Notes: generated by a model from the letters alone, not told the origin. DNA of 64,000 bases from Shewanella ulleungensis (GCF_014648315.1 NZ_BMQW01000003.1:432865-496864); one strand, 5' to 3'; counted from the stretch's first letter, positions 8,788 through 21,221 are shown. Translations and numbers: made by a program.

Positions 8788-9124
8788 TAAATTAGCCCTA
8801 CTGTTGTAGACAATACCTATTGAGGACTTAGAATTATCCTCAATAACTGAATATGTTGTACGATAATCGCACTGATTTAAGTGTTTGATTAAGCGATATA
8901 GTTAATTATATACAAGGAAATATTTTAATCTGTATCTTTCTCTTAGCCATGGTCAATTGATAGTTTACATGCTTAAAAAACAGTCGTGTGACAATAATAA
9001 TACCTTGAGTAATAAACATCTTAACACTTTTGAGCGCATTATTTATAAAAACAAAGGCCTGCAAATAACCGTCGAATAGCTGATGGTCATGCAGGCCTTT
9101 ATTGTTGCGATTTGTGTGACTGTT
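8788..9124. other. Intergenic region kdsB / can
   Basis: The 337-bp region holds the kdsB promoter area (not resolved) and, at 9053-9100, the terminator of the carbonic anhydrase gene. Both flanking genes are on the minus strand. No open frame or repeat stands out in the rest. Confidence 0.5.
9053..9100 (-). terminator. Terminator of the carbonic anhydrase gene
   Basis: AAAGGCCTGCA (9053-9063) pairs with TGCAGGCCTTT (9090-9100). On the minus strand the stem is followed by GTTTTTAT. The 26-nt loop is rather long. Confidence 0.75.
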
Positions 9125-9739
9125 TTATGGAATATTACGACCATGAACACGGTCTATTGTGACATCTAAATCGGTTAATAAACCATTGTTAATACCGTAA
9201 ATCCAGCCATGAATGGCTACATCTTGGCCGCGATCCCATGCTTCTTGAACAATATTGGTTGATACAACATTGGACACTTGCTCCATTACGTTGAGTTCAC
9301 ACAAACGGTCAAACCGTTGTTGCTGAGTCATGGGTTCAAGATCGGCTTGGTGTATACGATGAACATCGCGCAAATGGCCTAGCCAATTATCGATTAAGCC
9401 TAATCGCTCATTACCCATAGCGGCGCGCACACCACCACAGCCATAATGGCCAACAACCATAATATGCTTAACTTTGAGTACATCAACCGCGTATTGTAAT
9501 ACAGATAAACAATTTAAATCGGTGTGAATAACCATATTGGCAATATTTCGGTGAACAAATACTTCGCCCGGGAGTAGATCAATAATTTGGTTTGAAGGTA
9601 CTCGGCTATCTGAGCAACCAATCCATAAATATTCAGGATTTTGTTGCTTCGCAAGTTGTTCAAAAAAAGTAGGATCTTCTTTATTGATCCGCTCTGCCCA
9701 ACGGCGATTATTATCAAATAATGGTTTAAGAAGTTTCAT
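9125..9739 (-). CDS. can: Beta-carbonic anhydrase
   Basis: Cytoplasmic zinc enzyme that interconverts CO2 and bicarbonate. The 204-aa protein has all beta-class residues: Cys42, Asp44 and Arg46 in GCSDSRVP, and His98 and Cys101 in [11 protein letters not shown]. Length and sequence fit the E. coli Can type. A short inverted repeat (TTGTCTGT / ACAGACAA, 9763-9786) lies just upstream of its start and could be an operator or 5' UTR hairpin. Confidence 0.93.
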   Translation of the reverse strand: MKLLKPLFDNNRRWAERINKEDPTFFEQLAKQQNPEYLWIGCSDSRVPSNQIIDLLPGEVFVHRNIANMVIHTDLNCLSVLQYAVDVLKVKHIMVVGHYGCGGVRAAMGNERLGLIDNWLGHLRDVHRIHQADLEPMTQQQRFDRLCELNVMEQVSNVVSTNIVQEAWDRGQDVAIHGWIYGINNGLLTDLDVTIDRVHGRNIP

Positions 9740-9848
9740 TGGTGCTCGGATTATTCAGTATTTTGTCTGTCAGGATTTACAGACAATATGTCATTAAGTT
9801 ACGAGTATATCAGCAATGTTTGTAGATCTGGTCTATCCATTAAGTGGA

Positions 9849-10697
9849 TTAATTAAAATTCACTTTAGCCAAAAAATCAATAAGATGCTGATTAAATAAA
9901 TCGGCTTTTTCAATATTAGCTAAATGGCCAGCATGCTCAATATGCAGTAATTGGCTGCCATCAATACTGTCGTGCATTAAGTAGCTTTCTAATGCGGTAC
10001 GAAGGTAACCATTGAGGCCGACAGCCACCAATGTGGGTAAGGTGAGTGCTTCAACAGACTCGAGTGTATCGCGTTTATAAATCGCCATATTGGCAAACTT
10101 AAGTAATGGCGCGATTTGTTGAGTGTGTATGTCAGTTAACTGTTTTTCAAATGCTTTGATGGCTTGAGCTAGTGTTATATTGTGCTGACTAAGTTCATAA
10201 GCATCTTTACTGAAAAATAATTCAGTTAAGCTTACTGCTAACTCTGCTGGGATCGCCTGAGCATTAGCCACTTGTGCTATAAAGTTTTGGTATTTTATAC
10301 AGTTTACTTGCGGCTCAAAGCCAACAAAACTGTTTAGCATCACTAAAGCGTGTATACGCGCAGGAGCTATGAGTACCATTTCTGCAGCGATAGCTCCACC
10401 GCTCCCATGGCCAACGACTGCAATATCGTTAATTTCGAGAGCATCAATTAAGCGTAAAACGTGTTTGGCAACATCTTGTAAATTATCGCATCCCACGGGC
10501 AAAGTTTGGCTTTGGCCGTGTCCCCAAAAATCAATGGCAATACAACGGTACTGCGCCGATAACGCATCAATTTGAGCTTGCCACATGCTGCAATTGGCTA
10601 ATAAGCCATGACAAAAAACCACAACAGGGCCGTGGCCTTTGTCAATATAATGCAGTGGTTGTTCATCGATAATGATATGGGGTAATAAGGTCGGCAT
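9849..10697 (-). CDS. Alpha/beta hydrolase
   Basis: A 282-aa protein with the full alpha/beta hydrolase set: oxyanion-hole HG at 30-31 (VVVFCHGLLANCSMW), the nucleophile elbow GHGSG with Ser99, and a C-terminal catalytic His258 in EHAGHLANIEK. No signal peptide, so cytoplasmic. It resembles 3-oxoadipate enol-lactonase/esterase-like members; the substrate cannot be told. It starts 36 bp after the VanY-type gene on the same strand, at the end of a likely yffB-dapE-vanY-hydrolase transcript. Confidence 0.8.
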   Translation of the reverse strand: MPTLLPHIIIDEQPLHYIDKGHGPVVVFCHGLLANCSMWQAQIDALSAQYRCIAIDFWGHGQSQTLPVGCDNLQDVAKHVLRLIDALEINDIAVVGHGSGGAIAAEMVLIAPARIHALVMLNSFVGFEPQVNCIKYQNFIAQVANAQAIPAELAVSLTELFFSKDAYELSQHNITLAQAIKAFEKQLTDIHTQQIAPLLKFANMAIYKRDTLESVEALTLPTLVAVGLNGYLRTALESYLMHDSIDGSQLLHIEHAGHLANIEKADLFNQHLIDFLAKVNFN

Positions 10698-10733
10698 AGC
10701 AGTAGACTCATTTATTTAGGCGGCAAGCAGGCG

Positions 10734-12906
<2,173 letters not shown>

Positions 12907-13106
12907 AGGTGGGCTCCCTTTTATCGGTTAAATTTTATGTGCAGAGTTTGCCGATTAAACCATGCAAGCAAAAGCATGCAATCTTTAAGCAATACTCCAG
13001 ATCATGAGTGAACATGAATCATTGGTGTAAAAACTAATGACAACATTGTGGCATCGAGTCGCAGGTTGGACAAGGGTAATGCAGGCATTTGAATATATTT
13101 CATAAA

Positions 13107-13129
13107 ATGCAAGCTGAGGGTGCTTGCAT
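13107..13129 (-). terminator. Possible terminator after crr
   Basis: ATGCAAGC / GCTTGCAT form an 8-bp stem with a 7-nt loop. On the minus strand it is followed by TTTTAT, a short U-tract. It lies about 50 bp after the crr stop. Confidence 0.55.
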
Positions 13130-13179
13130 CTTGTTCAATTACGGAGGCAATAAAACGTAAACGTGATCATAAAATTAGG

Positions 13180-13689
13180 TTACATTTGAACAGTAAAAAT
13201 CACGTCTTTACCGGCAATAACACTGCCCTGGGCTTTGTCTAATTTGGTTACATCTTCCATGTTTGCTAGTACTACTGGGGTGAGTAAACTTTCAACATTG
13301 TCGCGTAAAAAGGCTAAATCAAATGATAATATAGGTTGGCCAGCTTTTACTTGCTGGCCTTCTTCAGCTAATCGTTTAAAACCATTACCTCTTAGTTCAA
13401 CGGTGCCTACTCCAAAGTGGACAAATAGCTCAAGACCTTGTGGGGACTCAATACTAAAGGCATGGTTGGTTTCAAATATTTTGCCTATGGTACCGTCAAT
13501 AGGGGCAACAATAAACTCACCCTTAGGATCGATGGCAATGCCGTCGCCTACAATTTTTTCAGCAAAAACAACATCTGGTACTCTTTCAATTGGCACAATC
13601 TCGCCCGACACCGGGGCCAAAATAGCAATGCCGCCAGTTAATTGCGGCTGGCCTGAAATAAGTCGCCTAATACGGCTTAAAAATCCCAT
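13180..13689 (-). CDS. crr: Crr, PTS glucose-specific enzyme IIA
   Basis: Cytoplasmic phosphocarrier of the sugar phosphotransferase system and global regulator (inducer exclusion, adenylate cyclase control). The 169-aa protein has His76 (FETNHAFSI) and the phosphorylated His91 (LFVHFGVGTVEL), with the typical N-terminal amphipathic stretch MGFLSRIRRLI. No EIIBC permease lies in the window, so its regulatory role may dominate. It is the last gene of ptsH-ptsI-crr, 69 bp or so after ptsI. Confidence 0.95.
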   Translation of the reverse strand: MGFLSRIRRLISGQPQLTGGIAILAPVSGEIVPIERVPDVVFAEKIVGDGIAIDPKGEFIVAPIDGTIGKIFETNHAFSIESPQGLELFVHFGVGTVELRGNGFKRLAEEGQQVKAGQPILSFDLAFLRDNVESLLTPVVLANMEDVTKLDKAQGSVIAGKDVIFTVQM

Positions 13690-13758
13690 ATGAAAAAGCC
13701 CCTTTTATTAATATTTTTATGTGTTTAATTGTAAACTTCTCTGATTACTTTACCAGTT

Positions 13759-15474
13759 TTAATTGTAATTAATAGTGTTGATGGCTGTGCGAATATCATC
13801 TATTCGCGTTAATGCAGATACAGTTTGCGCATGTTTAACAAAATCTTGATACCGGCCTTTTATCAATATGGCTTTTACTTCTAACAAATTGGTTGGATTG
13901 ATACTGATTTCATCTAAGCCTAGGCCGACCAATAATGGTAAGACCTGCGGATCGCTGCCAAGTTCTCCGCATAATGACACCTTAACGTTGGCGGGTTTAC
14001 AAAATTTAATGACCATCGAGATTAACTGGATCACAGCCGGTGATAATGCTGGATACTGTTTGGCTAAATGCGGATTAGTACGGTCTGCGGCTAAGGTGTA
14101 TTGAGTTAAATCGTTAGTACCAATACTAACAAAATCAAGCAGTGGTAACATACTAGGCAGGTTTAATACTGCTGCTGGGGTTTCAACTACAATACCTAAA
14201 CTGAGTTCACCAAAGCCTTTCTCTTGCTCAATTAATTGTGCTTTAGCTTGTTCAATTAATGCTAACGCGCCTTCAAGTTCTTCAATTTGACTCACCATTG
14301 GGAACATTAATCTTATTTGCCCATGATTAGCGGCGCGCAGTACGGCTTTAACTTGCGTAATAAAGGTGTCAGGATGCGCCAGACTATAACGGATCCCACG
14401 GATGCCCAATGCTGGATTATCTTCTTGAGTTTGGTGTAAATAAGGAATTTCTTTATCGGCACCTATATCGAAAGTTCGAATTGACAATACTTGCCCTTGC
14501 AAGCTGTGCAGGGCATCACAATACAGTTTGTACTGCTGTTGTTCATCCGGTAGAGCTTTTGCATTCATTAGCAAAAACTCAGTTCTAAACAAACCAATGC
14601 CCTGAGCGCCTACATCTGTAACATGAGGTATTTCACTTAAATTACCTACGTTTGCGAGCAAGCTAATCGCGTGGCCATCAAGGGTAATACTGGGTTTGTC
14701 TTTATATGCTGTTAATGCTTGACGACGTTGTCGTTCTTGTTGCTGTTTTTGTTGCAATTGTTCAAATACAGTAATTGTAGGCGCAATATGCAATTCGCCA
14801 GACATGCCGTCTAATACCAGTTGTTCACCATCTTTAATTTTTACGGGACGTTGAGAAAACTGGTAATTTAGCAAAGCCGGAATACCCGCAGCACGAGCTA
14901 AGATGGCGGTATGGCTAGTGAGTCCGCCTGTTTCTAACACAATGCCAGTAATGTGTTTAAGTGGCAAAATGGCAAACTCGGCAGGAGTTAAATCGTCGGC
15001 TAATAAAATGGTATCTTCGGTAAGAGCAGATAAATCCCACTGTAAATGACCATGTATTGCACTTGTTAACCGTTTAGCCAAACACAAAATATCGTTACTG
15101 CGATTCGCCAGATATGGATCATCAAATTCAGCTAGTTCAGCTGCTTGTTGGTTGAATATTCTATCAATCGCCACAGCGGCACATACTTTAAACTGCTTAA
15201 TATGTTGCAATAGCTCTTGTTGTAACTCTTCATCTTCGAGCAACATGATATCGGCATCGATAAGTTGAAAATTCTCACACTCTTGGCATAAATGACGTTG
15301 GCAGTGTTGTAAATGGTGGATTAGCAGTTCAATGGCATGAGTTAATTGTTGCTGTTGTTGGCTTATTTGTTCGTTACTGAGCAGTTTAAAGTCCAATGGC
15401 GGCATGTGCGAGGTCATGGTTAATGCCTTACCAAATGCAATACCAGCAGAAACCACAATTCCATTGAATGACAT
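13759..15474 (-). CDS. ptsI: PtsI, PTS enzyme I
   Basis: Transfers phosphate from phosphoenolpyruvate to HPr. The 571-aa product has the N-terminal HPr-binding helical domain, the phosphorylated His188 in GGLTSHTAILAR and the PEP-binding barrel with GIGLFRTEFLLM, RTFDIGADK, NPALGIRGIRYSL, GTNDLTQYTLAADR and SLCGELGSD. I use ATG 15474 because AAAGGA stands 6-7 nt before it; the TTG two codons earlier directly abuts the ribosome binding site. It begins about 10 bp after ptsH. Confidence 0.95.
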   Translation of the reverse strand: MSFNGIVVSAGIAFGKALTMTSHMPPLDFKLLSNEQISQQQQQLTHAIELLIHHLQHCQRHLCQECENFQLIDADIMLLEDEELQQELLQHIKQFKVCAAVAIDRIFNQQAAELAEFDDPYLANRSNDILCLAKRLTSAIHGHLQWDLSALTEDTILLADDLTPAEFAILPLKHITGIVLETGGLTSHTAILARAAGIPALLNYQFSQRPVKIKDGEQLVLDGMSGELHIAPTITVFEQLQQKQQQERQRRQALTAYKDKPSITLDGHAISLLANVGNLSEIPHVTDVGAQGIGLFRTEFLLMNAKALPDEQQQYKLYCDALHSLQGQVLSIRTFDIGADKEIPYLHQTQEDNPALGIRGIRYSLAHPDTFITQVKAVLRAANHGQIRLMFPMVSQIEELEGALALIEQAKAQLIEQEKGFGELSLGIVVETPAAVLNLPSMLPLLDFVSIGTNDLTQYTLAADRTNPHLAKQYPALSPAVIQLISMVIKFCKPANVKVSLCGELGSDPQVLPLLVGLGLDEISINPTNLLEVKAILIKGRYQDFVKHAQTVSALTRIDDIRTAINTINYN

Positions 15475-15484
15475 AAACAATCCT

Positions 15485-15742
15485 TTAACTGAGGGTAATC
15501 AGCAAAGTGGCAATTTTATCGACTGCCGCTTGCGCTTGTTCTCCAGTTGCAAATACAGTTACAGACACCCCTTGATATAAGCCTAATGTCTGTAATTTAA
15601 ATAAACTTTTCGCACTGGCTTGCTTGCCATTGCACTCTACCATAACGTCGCATGCGAATGTTTTTGCTTCTTTTACTAATAACGCAGCAGGGCGAGTATG
15701 TATGCCATGAGGTGCGACAATCGTAACCGTTTTTTGATACAT
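15485..15742 (-). CDS. ptsH: PtsH, phosphocarrier protein HPr
   Basis: Small phosphocarrier between enzyme I and the IIA proteins. From ATG 15742 the product is 85 aa, the usual length, with His15 in APHGIHTRPAALL and the Ser46 region SAKSLFKLQTLGL. An in-frame ATG five codons upstream (15757) would add MSIFS. Neither start has a strong ribosome binding site; family length favours 15742. First gene of ptsH-ptsI-crr. Confidence 0.93.
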   Translation of the reverse strand: MYQKTVTIVAPHGIHTRPAALLVKEAKTFACDVMVECNGKQASAKSLFKLQTLGLYQGVSVTVFATGEQAQAAVDKIATLLITLS

Positions 15743-15948
15743 AGAGAAAATACTCATTAATGAATGACAACTAAATACTCATTTAACGCTATATTTCAGT
15801 TATTTAACCTGTTGTTGTATTGATGTGCTCAGTGTCAAATAAGGCTGAAATACCAAGGTATTCAATCTGAAGCGCTTAATATACCCTAAAGTATGGAGAG
15901 CTAAAAGTGATGCTACGCGCAAAGTCTGCTGCAGTGCGGTGTAGGTGA

Positions 15949-15992
15949 TAAATCGTTATGCCTGCAAAGTGAATGACAGGCATAACGATTTA
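15949..15992. other. 16-bp inverted repeat after the chemoreceptor gene
   Basis: TAAATCGTTATGCCTG (15949-15964) pairs exactly with 15977-15992 over a 12-nt loop, immediately after the receptor stop codon. There is no proper U-tract, so it is either a weak terminator or a 3'-end stabilising hairpin between this gene and the ptsH promoter region. Confidence 0.6.
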
Positions 15993-15997
15993 CATGA

Positions 15998-17608
15998 TTA
16001 GATTTTGAACTGACCCAAGGTGTGGCTCATGTCTTTACTCACCGTTTGTAATGATTGTGCCGCGTGAGCATGAGTTTCGTTGGCGCTAAGGGACAACTCA
16101 GTCAGTTCTGAAATTGTAGTGACATTACGATTGATATCTTCAGTGACCAGAGCTTGCTCTTCAGTTGCGCTGGCTAATTGCGCTGTCATATTACTGATAT
16201 TGTCGATAAGCGCTAAAATCTCCACGATGGCGTCGCTAGATTGAATCGCTTTAGTTTGTAATTGTGATGACTGTTGTTGAGTATGGGTATTGCTGTCAAT
16301 CACTGATTGAATACCGTGCTGGATCTGACTAATAATTTTATTGATTTCATTGGTCGATGATTGAGTGCGATTAGCCAGTGCGCGAACTTCATCTGCAACC
16401 ACAGCAAACCCACGTCCATGCTCACCTGCTCGCGCAGCTTCAATTGCCGCATTAAGAGCTAATAAATTGGTTTGGTCGGCAATACTGCCGATAACATCTA
16501 AGATACTGCCAATTTCTGCTGATGATTGGCTTAAACTTAAAGTCACTTTTTCAGACTGTTTTAATTCACTCACTAAGCTATCTGTATGCTCAACCGTTTG
16601 GCGCATTAGCTGCTGATTTTGCAAAGCCTGATGTTTAACATTATTGGCGCCTTGTGCGGCATCTTGTGTATTTCGAGCCATTTCATGACTGGTGGATAGC
16701 ATTTGATTAATGGCTGTGGCGACGTTTTGGGTTTCATTGTTGACTTGGTTTGCGCTTTGATTCGACTCGGTAACCGTACTCAATAAATGAAGTGCCTCAA
16801 CTTGTAAGTTGGCACCCAACGGTTGTAAATGAGCGACCATGTCTGCAATTTTTATCACAAACTGATTAAATTCATGGGCCATTTGGGCTACTTCATCGTT
16901 GCCTTCGGTCGATAGGCGCTGGGTAAGATCGCCTTCGCCTTTTGCTATTTTTTCCATTGCGCTAATTGCCGCTTTTAATGGTTGAGTAATCGAGTGATTC
17001 AATAATAAAAAGAAGGCAAAAATAGGCACCGAAATAATCATCATGATAATTAAATAATCAATAATAATTCCAGTCATGCTTTGATTCACATCATTTAAAC
17101 TAGCACGGGTGATTAAGGTCCAACGATGGCTTGGGAAATAAGTTGCAGCGGTTAATACCGTTTGATCTGTATTATCTGCGGCACTAATGGTCAATTGTGT
17201 TTGAGTAACGGTTTGCTTAGCATCGTTTAACAATTGATTAAAAATACTACCATTGCCGCTGCTTGATAACGCATTAACTGACCTGCCAACATTCGTAGCG
17301 TTTATACTGTCAATTATCACTTTCTGTTGTTCATCGACTACCCATAAGCCCACATGGTCATTTAAGTTAATTTCGCGAATGAGCGCTAATAAATCCGGAT
17401 CTGATAATGGCTGACGCTGCTGCATCGCCTCTAGGCTACTGCTGAGCAATGACACTTGAGCTGTTATTTGCTTTTGCTTTTGTTCTACCAAATGATTGTA
17501 TTGTTCTTTAACGGAAAAAGTGCCAAAGACCACAGTGCCAATCGCTGCGAGAATGAGCATAATGAAAAGTCGTTTTAAAATGGTTAAACGTCTTAATAAT
17601 TCAATCAT
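15998..17608 (-). CDS. Methyl-accepting chemotaxis protein
   Basis: A 536-aa transmembrane chemoreceptor. Transmembrane helix 1 is at about 13-31, a ~155-residue periplasmic sensor (single Cache-like; [30 protein letters not shown]) follows, helix 2 is at about 188-206, then HAMP ([26 protein letters not shown]). The cytoplasmic signalling hairpin has the near-invariant tip [20 protein letters not shown] and [17 protein letters not shown]. No C-terminal CheR/CheB tether pentapeptide is present. The ligand is not predictable from sequence. Monocistronic by context. Confidence 0.92.
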   Translation of the reverse strand: MIELLRRLTILKRLFIMLILAAIGTVVFGTFSVKEQYNHLVEQKQKQITAQVSLLSSSLEAMQQRQPLSDPDLLALIREINLNDHVGLWVVDEQQKVIIDSINATNVGRSVNALSSSGNGSIFNQLLNDAKQTVTQTQLTISAADNTDQTVLTAATYFPSHRWTLITRASLNDVNQSMTGIIIDYLIIMMIISVPIFAFFLLLNHSITQPLKAAISAMEKIAKGEGDLTQRLSTEGNDEVAQMAHEFNQFVIKIADMVAHLQPLGANLQVEALHLLSTVTESNQSANQVNNETQNVATAINQMLSTSHEMARNTQDAAQGANNVKHQALQNQQLMRQTVEHTDSLVSELKQSEKVTLSLSQSSAEIGSILDVIGSIADQTNLLALNAAIEAARAGEHGRGFAVVADEVRALANRTQSSTNEINKIISQIQHGIQSVIDSNTHTQQQSSQLQTKAIQSSDAIVEILALIDNISNMTAQLASATEEQALVTEDINRNVTTISELTELSLSANETHAHAAQSLQTVSKDMSHTLGQFKI

Positions 17609-17883
17609 TTATAGTCCTAAAGTACATATCCATATAGAGTGTTCGAATTATAATCGGGTTGCAGTAAAAATTAACTTTTAATGTGTATTTTTGTGAACAA
17701 ACAAAGCTTATTTACAATTGTGTGGTGTACATAAATAGATTTCGAAAAGTATTTGTATATCATGCGGTTAATCACATTTATGATATGTTTGATTATTAAA
17801 CATGCTAATCGATTGTTTTAATTTTGATTTTTTTACGTTTTACCCGCAAGATTAGTCTAAATAATGAAAAGGTACCTAAAGCC

Positions 17884-18594
17884 ATGAATTCTTCTAACAT
17901 AGTTAATAACGACGACATTCTTTTAAAACTCTGCCACTCAGTTTCTCATGTATTGTCGAGCGCTAGCGCAAGCCGAGTGAGCCATGCAGGCATGGTACAA
18001 AGCATTTCTCGTACACGTTTAAAGCCTGATTTAGGTTGCTTTTCAATTTTCGATGGCGGGTTTTCTGGTCTTGTTGTTATCAATTTTTCAGCCAATGCCG
18101 CCATTGAGGTATATCGCCGATACATGATTAATATGGGTATGCCAGAGTCTGAATTGGCTTTTTCACACACATCAGATGATGTCAGTAATGTGATGGGCGA
18201 ATTGATGAACCAAATTTTGGGTGATTTTATTGGTAAAATCTCGAAAGAGTTACAGACTTCTATCACTCAAAGTCAGCCTAAAATGTTAACTATTAATAAA
18301 GAGTTAACAATATCGGTAGATACAAATCTTGATAATGCAGTGGCAAGACGCGTGTCCTTTAAGACTGAAAATAACCATATTTTTTATCTTGAATTTGCCA
18401 TGGACCAAACTGAGTTTATTCGTTCTGCAGATTTTGAAATGGACGAAGAGTTTGATCCTGATTCGCTAATCGAAGCGCACCGAAAGACACATCCTAGCGA
18501 TTCTAACCAATCCAAAGACATGCTAAGCGATCCAAATGTAAAAGGCATTGTGGTAGATGATGCTGATGATTTACTCAGTGAGCTTGGTTTATAA
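17884..18594 (+). CDS. DUF3334 family protein
   Basis: A 236-aa soluble protein of the DUF3334 family, found in Shewanella and Vibrio. The central part (DGGFSGLVVINFSANAAIEVYRRYM, TSDDVSNVMGELMNQILGDFIGKISKELQ) is like the CheC/CheX fold, including the helix with E-x2-N spacing seen in that family. The C terminus is acidic (VVDDADDLLSELGL). I start it at ATG 17884, where the conserved MNSSNIVNND begins; an earlier in-frame start at 17824 lacks support. Its place beside a chemoreceptor fits a link to chemotaxis, but no function is proven. Confidence 0.8.
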   Translation: MNSSNIVNNDDILLKLCHSVSHVLSSASASRVSHAGMVQSISRTRLKPDLGCFSIFDGGFSGLVVINFSANAAIEVYRRYMINMGMPESELAFSHTSDDVSNVMGELMNQILGDFIGKISKELQTSITQSQPKMLTINKELTISVDTNLDNAVARRVSFKTENNHIFYLEFAMDQTEFIRSADFEMDEEFDPDSLIEAHRKTHPSDSNQSKDMLSDPNVKGIVVDDADDLLSELGL

Positions 18595-18636
18595 GTAAGT
18601 TAAGGCTATGAAAATAATAAAAGGTGATAGATAACA

Positions 18637-19671
18637 ATGACCTCAAAAGCGACCTCAATTGATATCGCATACAAGGCTGGCGTGTCGCAATCGACTGTGT
18701 CTAGAGCTTTACGAAATAGTCCGTTGGTAAATCTAGAAACTCGCCAACGTATTCAAGCTATTGCCAAAGAGCTTAATTATAAAGTCGATAAAAACGCCAG
18801 TAATTTACGCACCCAAAACAGCCTGACATTAGCTTTGTTGATTTGTGAAGACCCCACAAACGACGACTCAATGATTAACCCATTCTTTTTATCCATGCTA
18901 GGTTCAATTACTCGTGCTACTGCACGGCAAGGTTATGATTTATTGGTGTCGTTTCAACAATTGTCGACAGATTGGCATGCCGATTACGAAGACAGTAACA
19001 AAGCAGACGGTATTATTTTACTCGGCTATGGCGACTACATGGACTACGCCCATAAACTTGAAACCTTGATTGAAAAAAATACCCATTTTGTGATTTGGGG
19101 CGCCGAGCAGCATAATAAAGCCGTGTTATCTATTGGTTGTGACAATCACCAAGGTGGCGTTATTGCCACTGAACATTTACTCAGTCTCGGCCATCGACAT
19201 ATTGCGTTTTTAGGTGATGCATCAGGGCACAGCCCAGAATTTCGCGACCGATATTTAGGCCATGTTGATGCGTTGACCACGGCGGGAATTAATACCGATA
19301 AACAATTACAACATCATGCGATTAATACCGAGGCTTCAGGGTATGAGGCCGCAATGACCTTACTTGATAGTGGCGTGCAATTTGAAGCCATTTTTACTGC
19401 TAGCGATCTCATAGCTATTGGTGCCATTCGGGCGTTAAAAAAACGTGGAGTGTTAGTGCCTGAGCACGTTGCTGTGGTGGGATATGACGATATTCCTGTT
19501 GCCAGTTTTGCTAATCCAGCATTAACTACGATAAAACAAGATACCCAATATGCTGGTGAAATTTTAGTTGAAAGTGTGCTGAAATTAATTCGCGGCGAAG
19601 AAGTCAGCCAGCGGTTAATTCCAACCAGTTTAGTCGTTCGTAGTTCATGCGGTGCTAACGTTGACGAATAA
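18637..19671 (+). CDS. LacI-family transcriptional regulator (candidate MalR)
   Basis: A 344-aa DNA-binding regulator with the LacI helix-turn-helix at residues 6-29 (IAYKAGVSQSTVSRALRNSP) and a periplasmic-binding-protein-like effector domain (ALLICEDPTNDDSMINPFF, SLGHRHIAFLGDASGHSPEFRDRY, IFTASDLIAIGAIRALKKRGVLVPEHVAVVGYDD). It is the only LacI-family gene in the window and lies 1.7 kb from the starch locus. The four CG-centred palindromes in that locus are of the kind LacI-family proteins bind. The link to those sites is inference; no palindrome of that type precedes this gene. Confidence 0.88.
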   Translation: MTSKATSIDIAYKAGVSQSTVSRALRNSPLVNLETRQRIQAIAKELNYKVDKNASNLRTQNSLTLALLICEDPTNDDSMINPFFLSMLGSITRATARQGYDLLVSFQQLSTDWHADYEDSNKADGIILLGYGDYMDYAHKLETLIEKNTHFVIWGAEQHNKAVLSIGCDNHQGGVIATEHLLSLGHRHIAFLGDASGHSPEFRDRYLGHVDALTTAGINTDKQLQHHAINTEASGYEAAMTLLDSGVQFEAIFTASDLIAIGAIRALKKRGVLVPEHVAVVGYDDIPVASFANPALTTIKQDTQYAGEILVESVLKLIRGEEVSQRLIPTSLVVRSSCGANVDE

Positions 19672-19780
19672 CACCAAGCCGTCCGTCGTTACCGATTGAT
19701 AATAGCTAGAAAGAATCACAATAAATAGAAAGCATCATAATACACACACAATTTTTGATTGATAAAGGATACAAGCAATT

Positions 19781-20713
19781 ATGGCAGGCGCCAGTTTATT
19801 AACCTTGTTAGATGACATTGCGACGATTTTGGATGACGTAGCTGCAATGAGTAAAGTGGCGGCGCGTAAAACAGCAGGAGTGCTGGGCGATGATTTAGCC
19901 TTAAATGCCCAACAAGTGTCTGGCGTCGCGTCAGAGCGTGAGTTACCTGTGGTATACGCGGTTGCCAAAGGCTCATTTCGTAATAAATTGATTCTGGTGC
20001 CGTTGGCGTTATTAATCAGTGCTTTTATTCCCTGGGCCATTACGCCGCTGTTGATGTTTGGTGGCTTGTTTTTATGTTATGAAGGCTTCGAGAAAGTCTA
20101 TCACTCGATGACGCATAAAAAGGCCGCGCTAACTGACGATGAAACCATTGTTGCTAAAGGCAAAGCTGACATTGATGATTTAGCTGCGTTTGAAAAAGAC
20201 AAAATTAAAGGCGCCATCCGTACCGATTTTGTGTTGTCCGCTGAAATTATCGCTATTAGTTTAGGTGTTGCTGCTCATATGGATTTAATGGGCCAATTTT
20301 TAACCTTGTCGGTGATTGCAATCATCATGACGGTTGGTGTGTATGGCTTAGTGGCGGGTATCGTTAAAATTGACGATTTAGGCTTATACCTTGCCAAACG
20401 TAAATTGGAAGGGGTAGGGCACAATATTGGCTTAATGTTAGTCTCTGCCGCGCCCTATTTAATGAAAATACTAACTGTTGTCGGCACCATTGCTATGTTT
20501 ATGGTAGGTGGTGGTATTTTAACTCACGGCATTCATGTGGTATTTGAATGGATAGAGCATGCTCAAGTGGTAGTTGAGCAGTTGAGTGTTGTTGGTGGCT
20601 TTTTAGGAATGTTAACGCCCAGTTTACTAAATGCATTATTTGGTGTGATCGCGGGCGGTTTAGCGGTATTACTGATGAATGGCATGATGAAATTAATGCC
20701 GTCAAAAACCTAA
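19781..20713 (+). CDS. DUF808 (YedI-like) membrane protein
   Basis: A 310-aa inner-membrane protein of the DUF808 family, recognised by the N-terminal MAGASLLTLLDDIATILDDV followed by AARKTAGVLGDDLALNAQQV. About six hydrophobic helices follow, starting near residue 68, with two close together (LILVPLALLISAFIPWAITPLLM). Function is unknown. AAAGGA precedes the ATG. It ends before a shared bidirectional terminator. Confidence 0.85.
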   Translation: MAGASLLTLLDDIATILDDVAAMSKVAARKTAGVLGDDLALNAQQVSGVASERELPVVYAVAKGSFRNKLILVPLALLISAFIPWAITPLLMFGGLFLCYEGFEKVYHSMTHKKAALTDDETIVAKGKADIDDLAAFEKDKIKGAIRTDFVLSAEIIAISLGVAAHMDLMGQFLTLSVIAIIMTVGVYGLVAGIVKIDDLGLYLAKRKLEGVGHNIGLMLVSAAPYLMKILTVVGTIAMFMVGGGILTHGIHVVFEWIEHAQVVVEQLSVVGGFLGMLTPSLLNALFGVIAGGLAVLLMNGMMKLMPSKT

Positions 20714-20773
20714 GTCTTTAGCGTTTCACTCGTAAAGCATGTTGTATTGTTAGGCCGTAAATAAATGATGTAA

Positions 20774-20806
20774 AAAAAGAGCAAGGTCATTGACCCTGCT
20801 CTTTTT
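20774..20806. terminator. Bidirectional terminator between DUF808 and DUF805 genes
   Basis: An AAAAAGAGCAAGGTCA-type arm pairs with TGACCCTGCTCTTTTT (one mismatch), with A- and T-tracts outside. It ends the two convergent genes. Confidence 0.85.
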
Positions 20807-20826
20807 ATTTTAACGCTAAAGATAGC

Positions 20827-21221
20827 TTAAGCGGTTAAATTGTCGTTATCAGTAAAGTTTGGCTCAGCTTTTTGATTTGGGCCGTATTCGTTGTCATCTT
20901 TACTGTTAAAGCACAGCACAACCAAAATAATCAGCGCGCCGATCAGCGGGATAAGCAATAAAATAACCACCAACCCGAATGATCAGTATCGTGTAAGCGG
21001 CGCACACTGACCGCAATACTTGGAATTAATACTGCTAACGAATAAAGTGAGCTCAATAAACCTGTGCCGTAGATGTCACTGTACAGGCCAGTACCCATAT
21101 CAACTAACGTCAGTAACACACTGAAAATGGTGTTAATTAATACAAACATCCAATATTCTTTACGACGCGCTCGCCCTTTAAAATCAAAATATTGTTTTAA
21201 AACCTTTAAATACCAATCCAT
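20827..21221 (-). pseudogene. DUF805 membrane protein gene with frameshift
   Basis: The frame starting at 21221 encodes a standard DUF805 N-terminal part (MDWYLKVLKQYFDFKGRARR, VRRLHDTDHSGWW) but ends early at 20943 after the foreign tail YCLSR. The missing end continues in another frame: LLIPLIGALIILVVLCF, then a hydrophilic tail with DDNEYGPN and a TAA at 20827-20829. The break falls in a T-rich run coding WWLF, where one base seems to be missing. Restoring one T would give a normal protein of about 130 aa with four membrane helices. The cause may be a real mutation, a sequencing error or, less likely, programmed slippage. Confidence 0.75.

Noticed and set aside
9763..9786. 8-bp inverted repeat TTGTCTGT / ACAGACAA upstream of can
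   Set aside because: Too short to tell operator from chance; no second copy and no U-tract.
13235..13693. 152-aa open frame antisense to crr
   Set aside because: Fully inside the certain crr gene; biased composition typical of a shadow.
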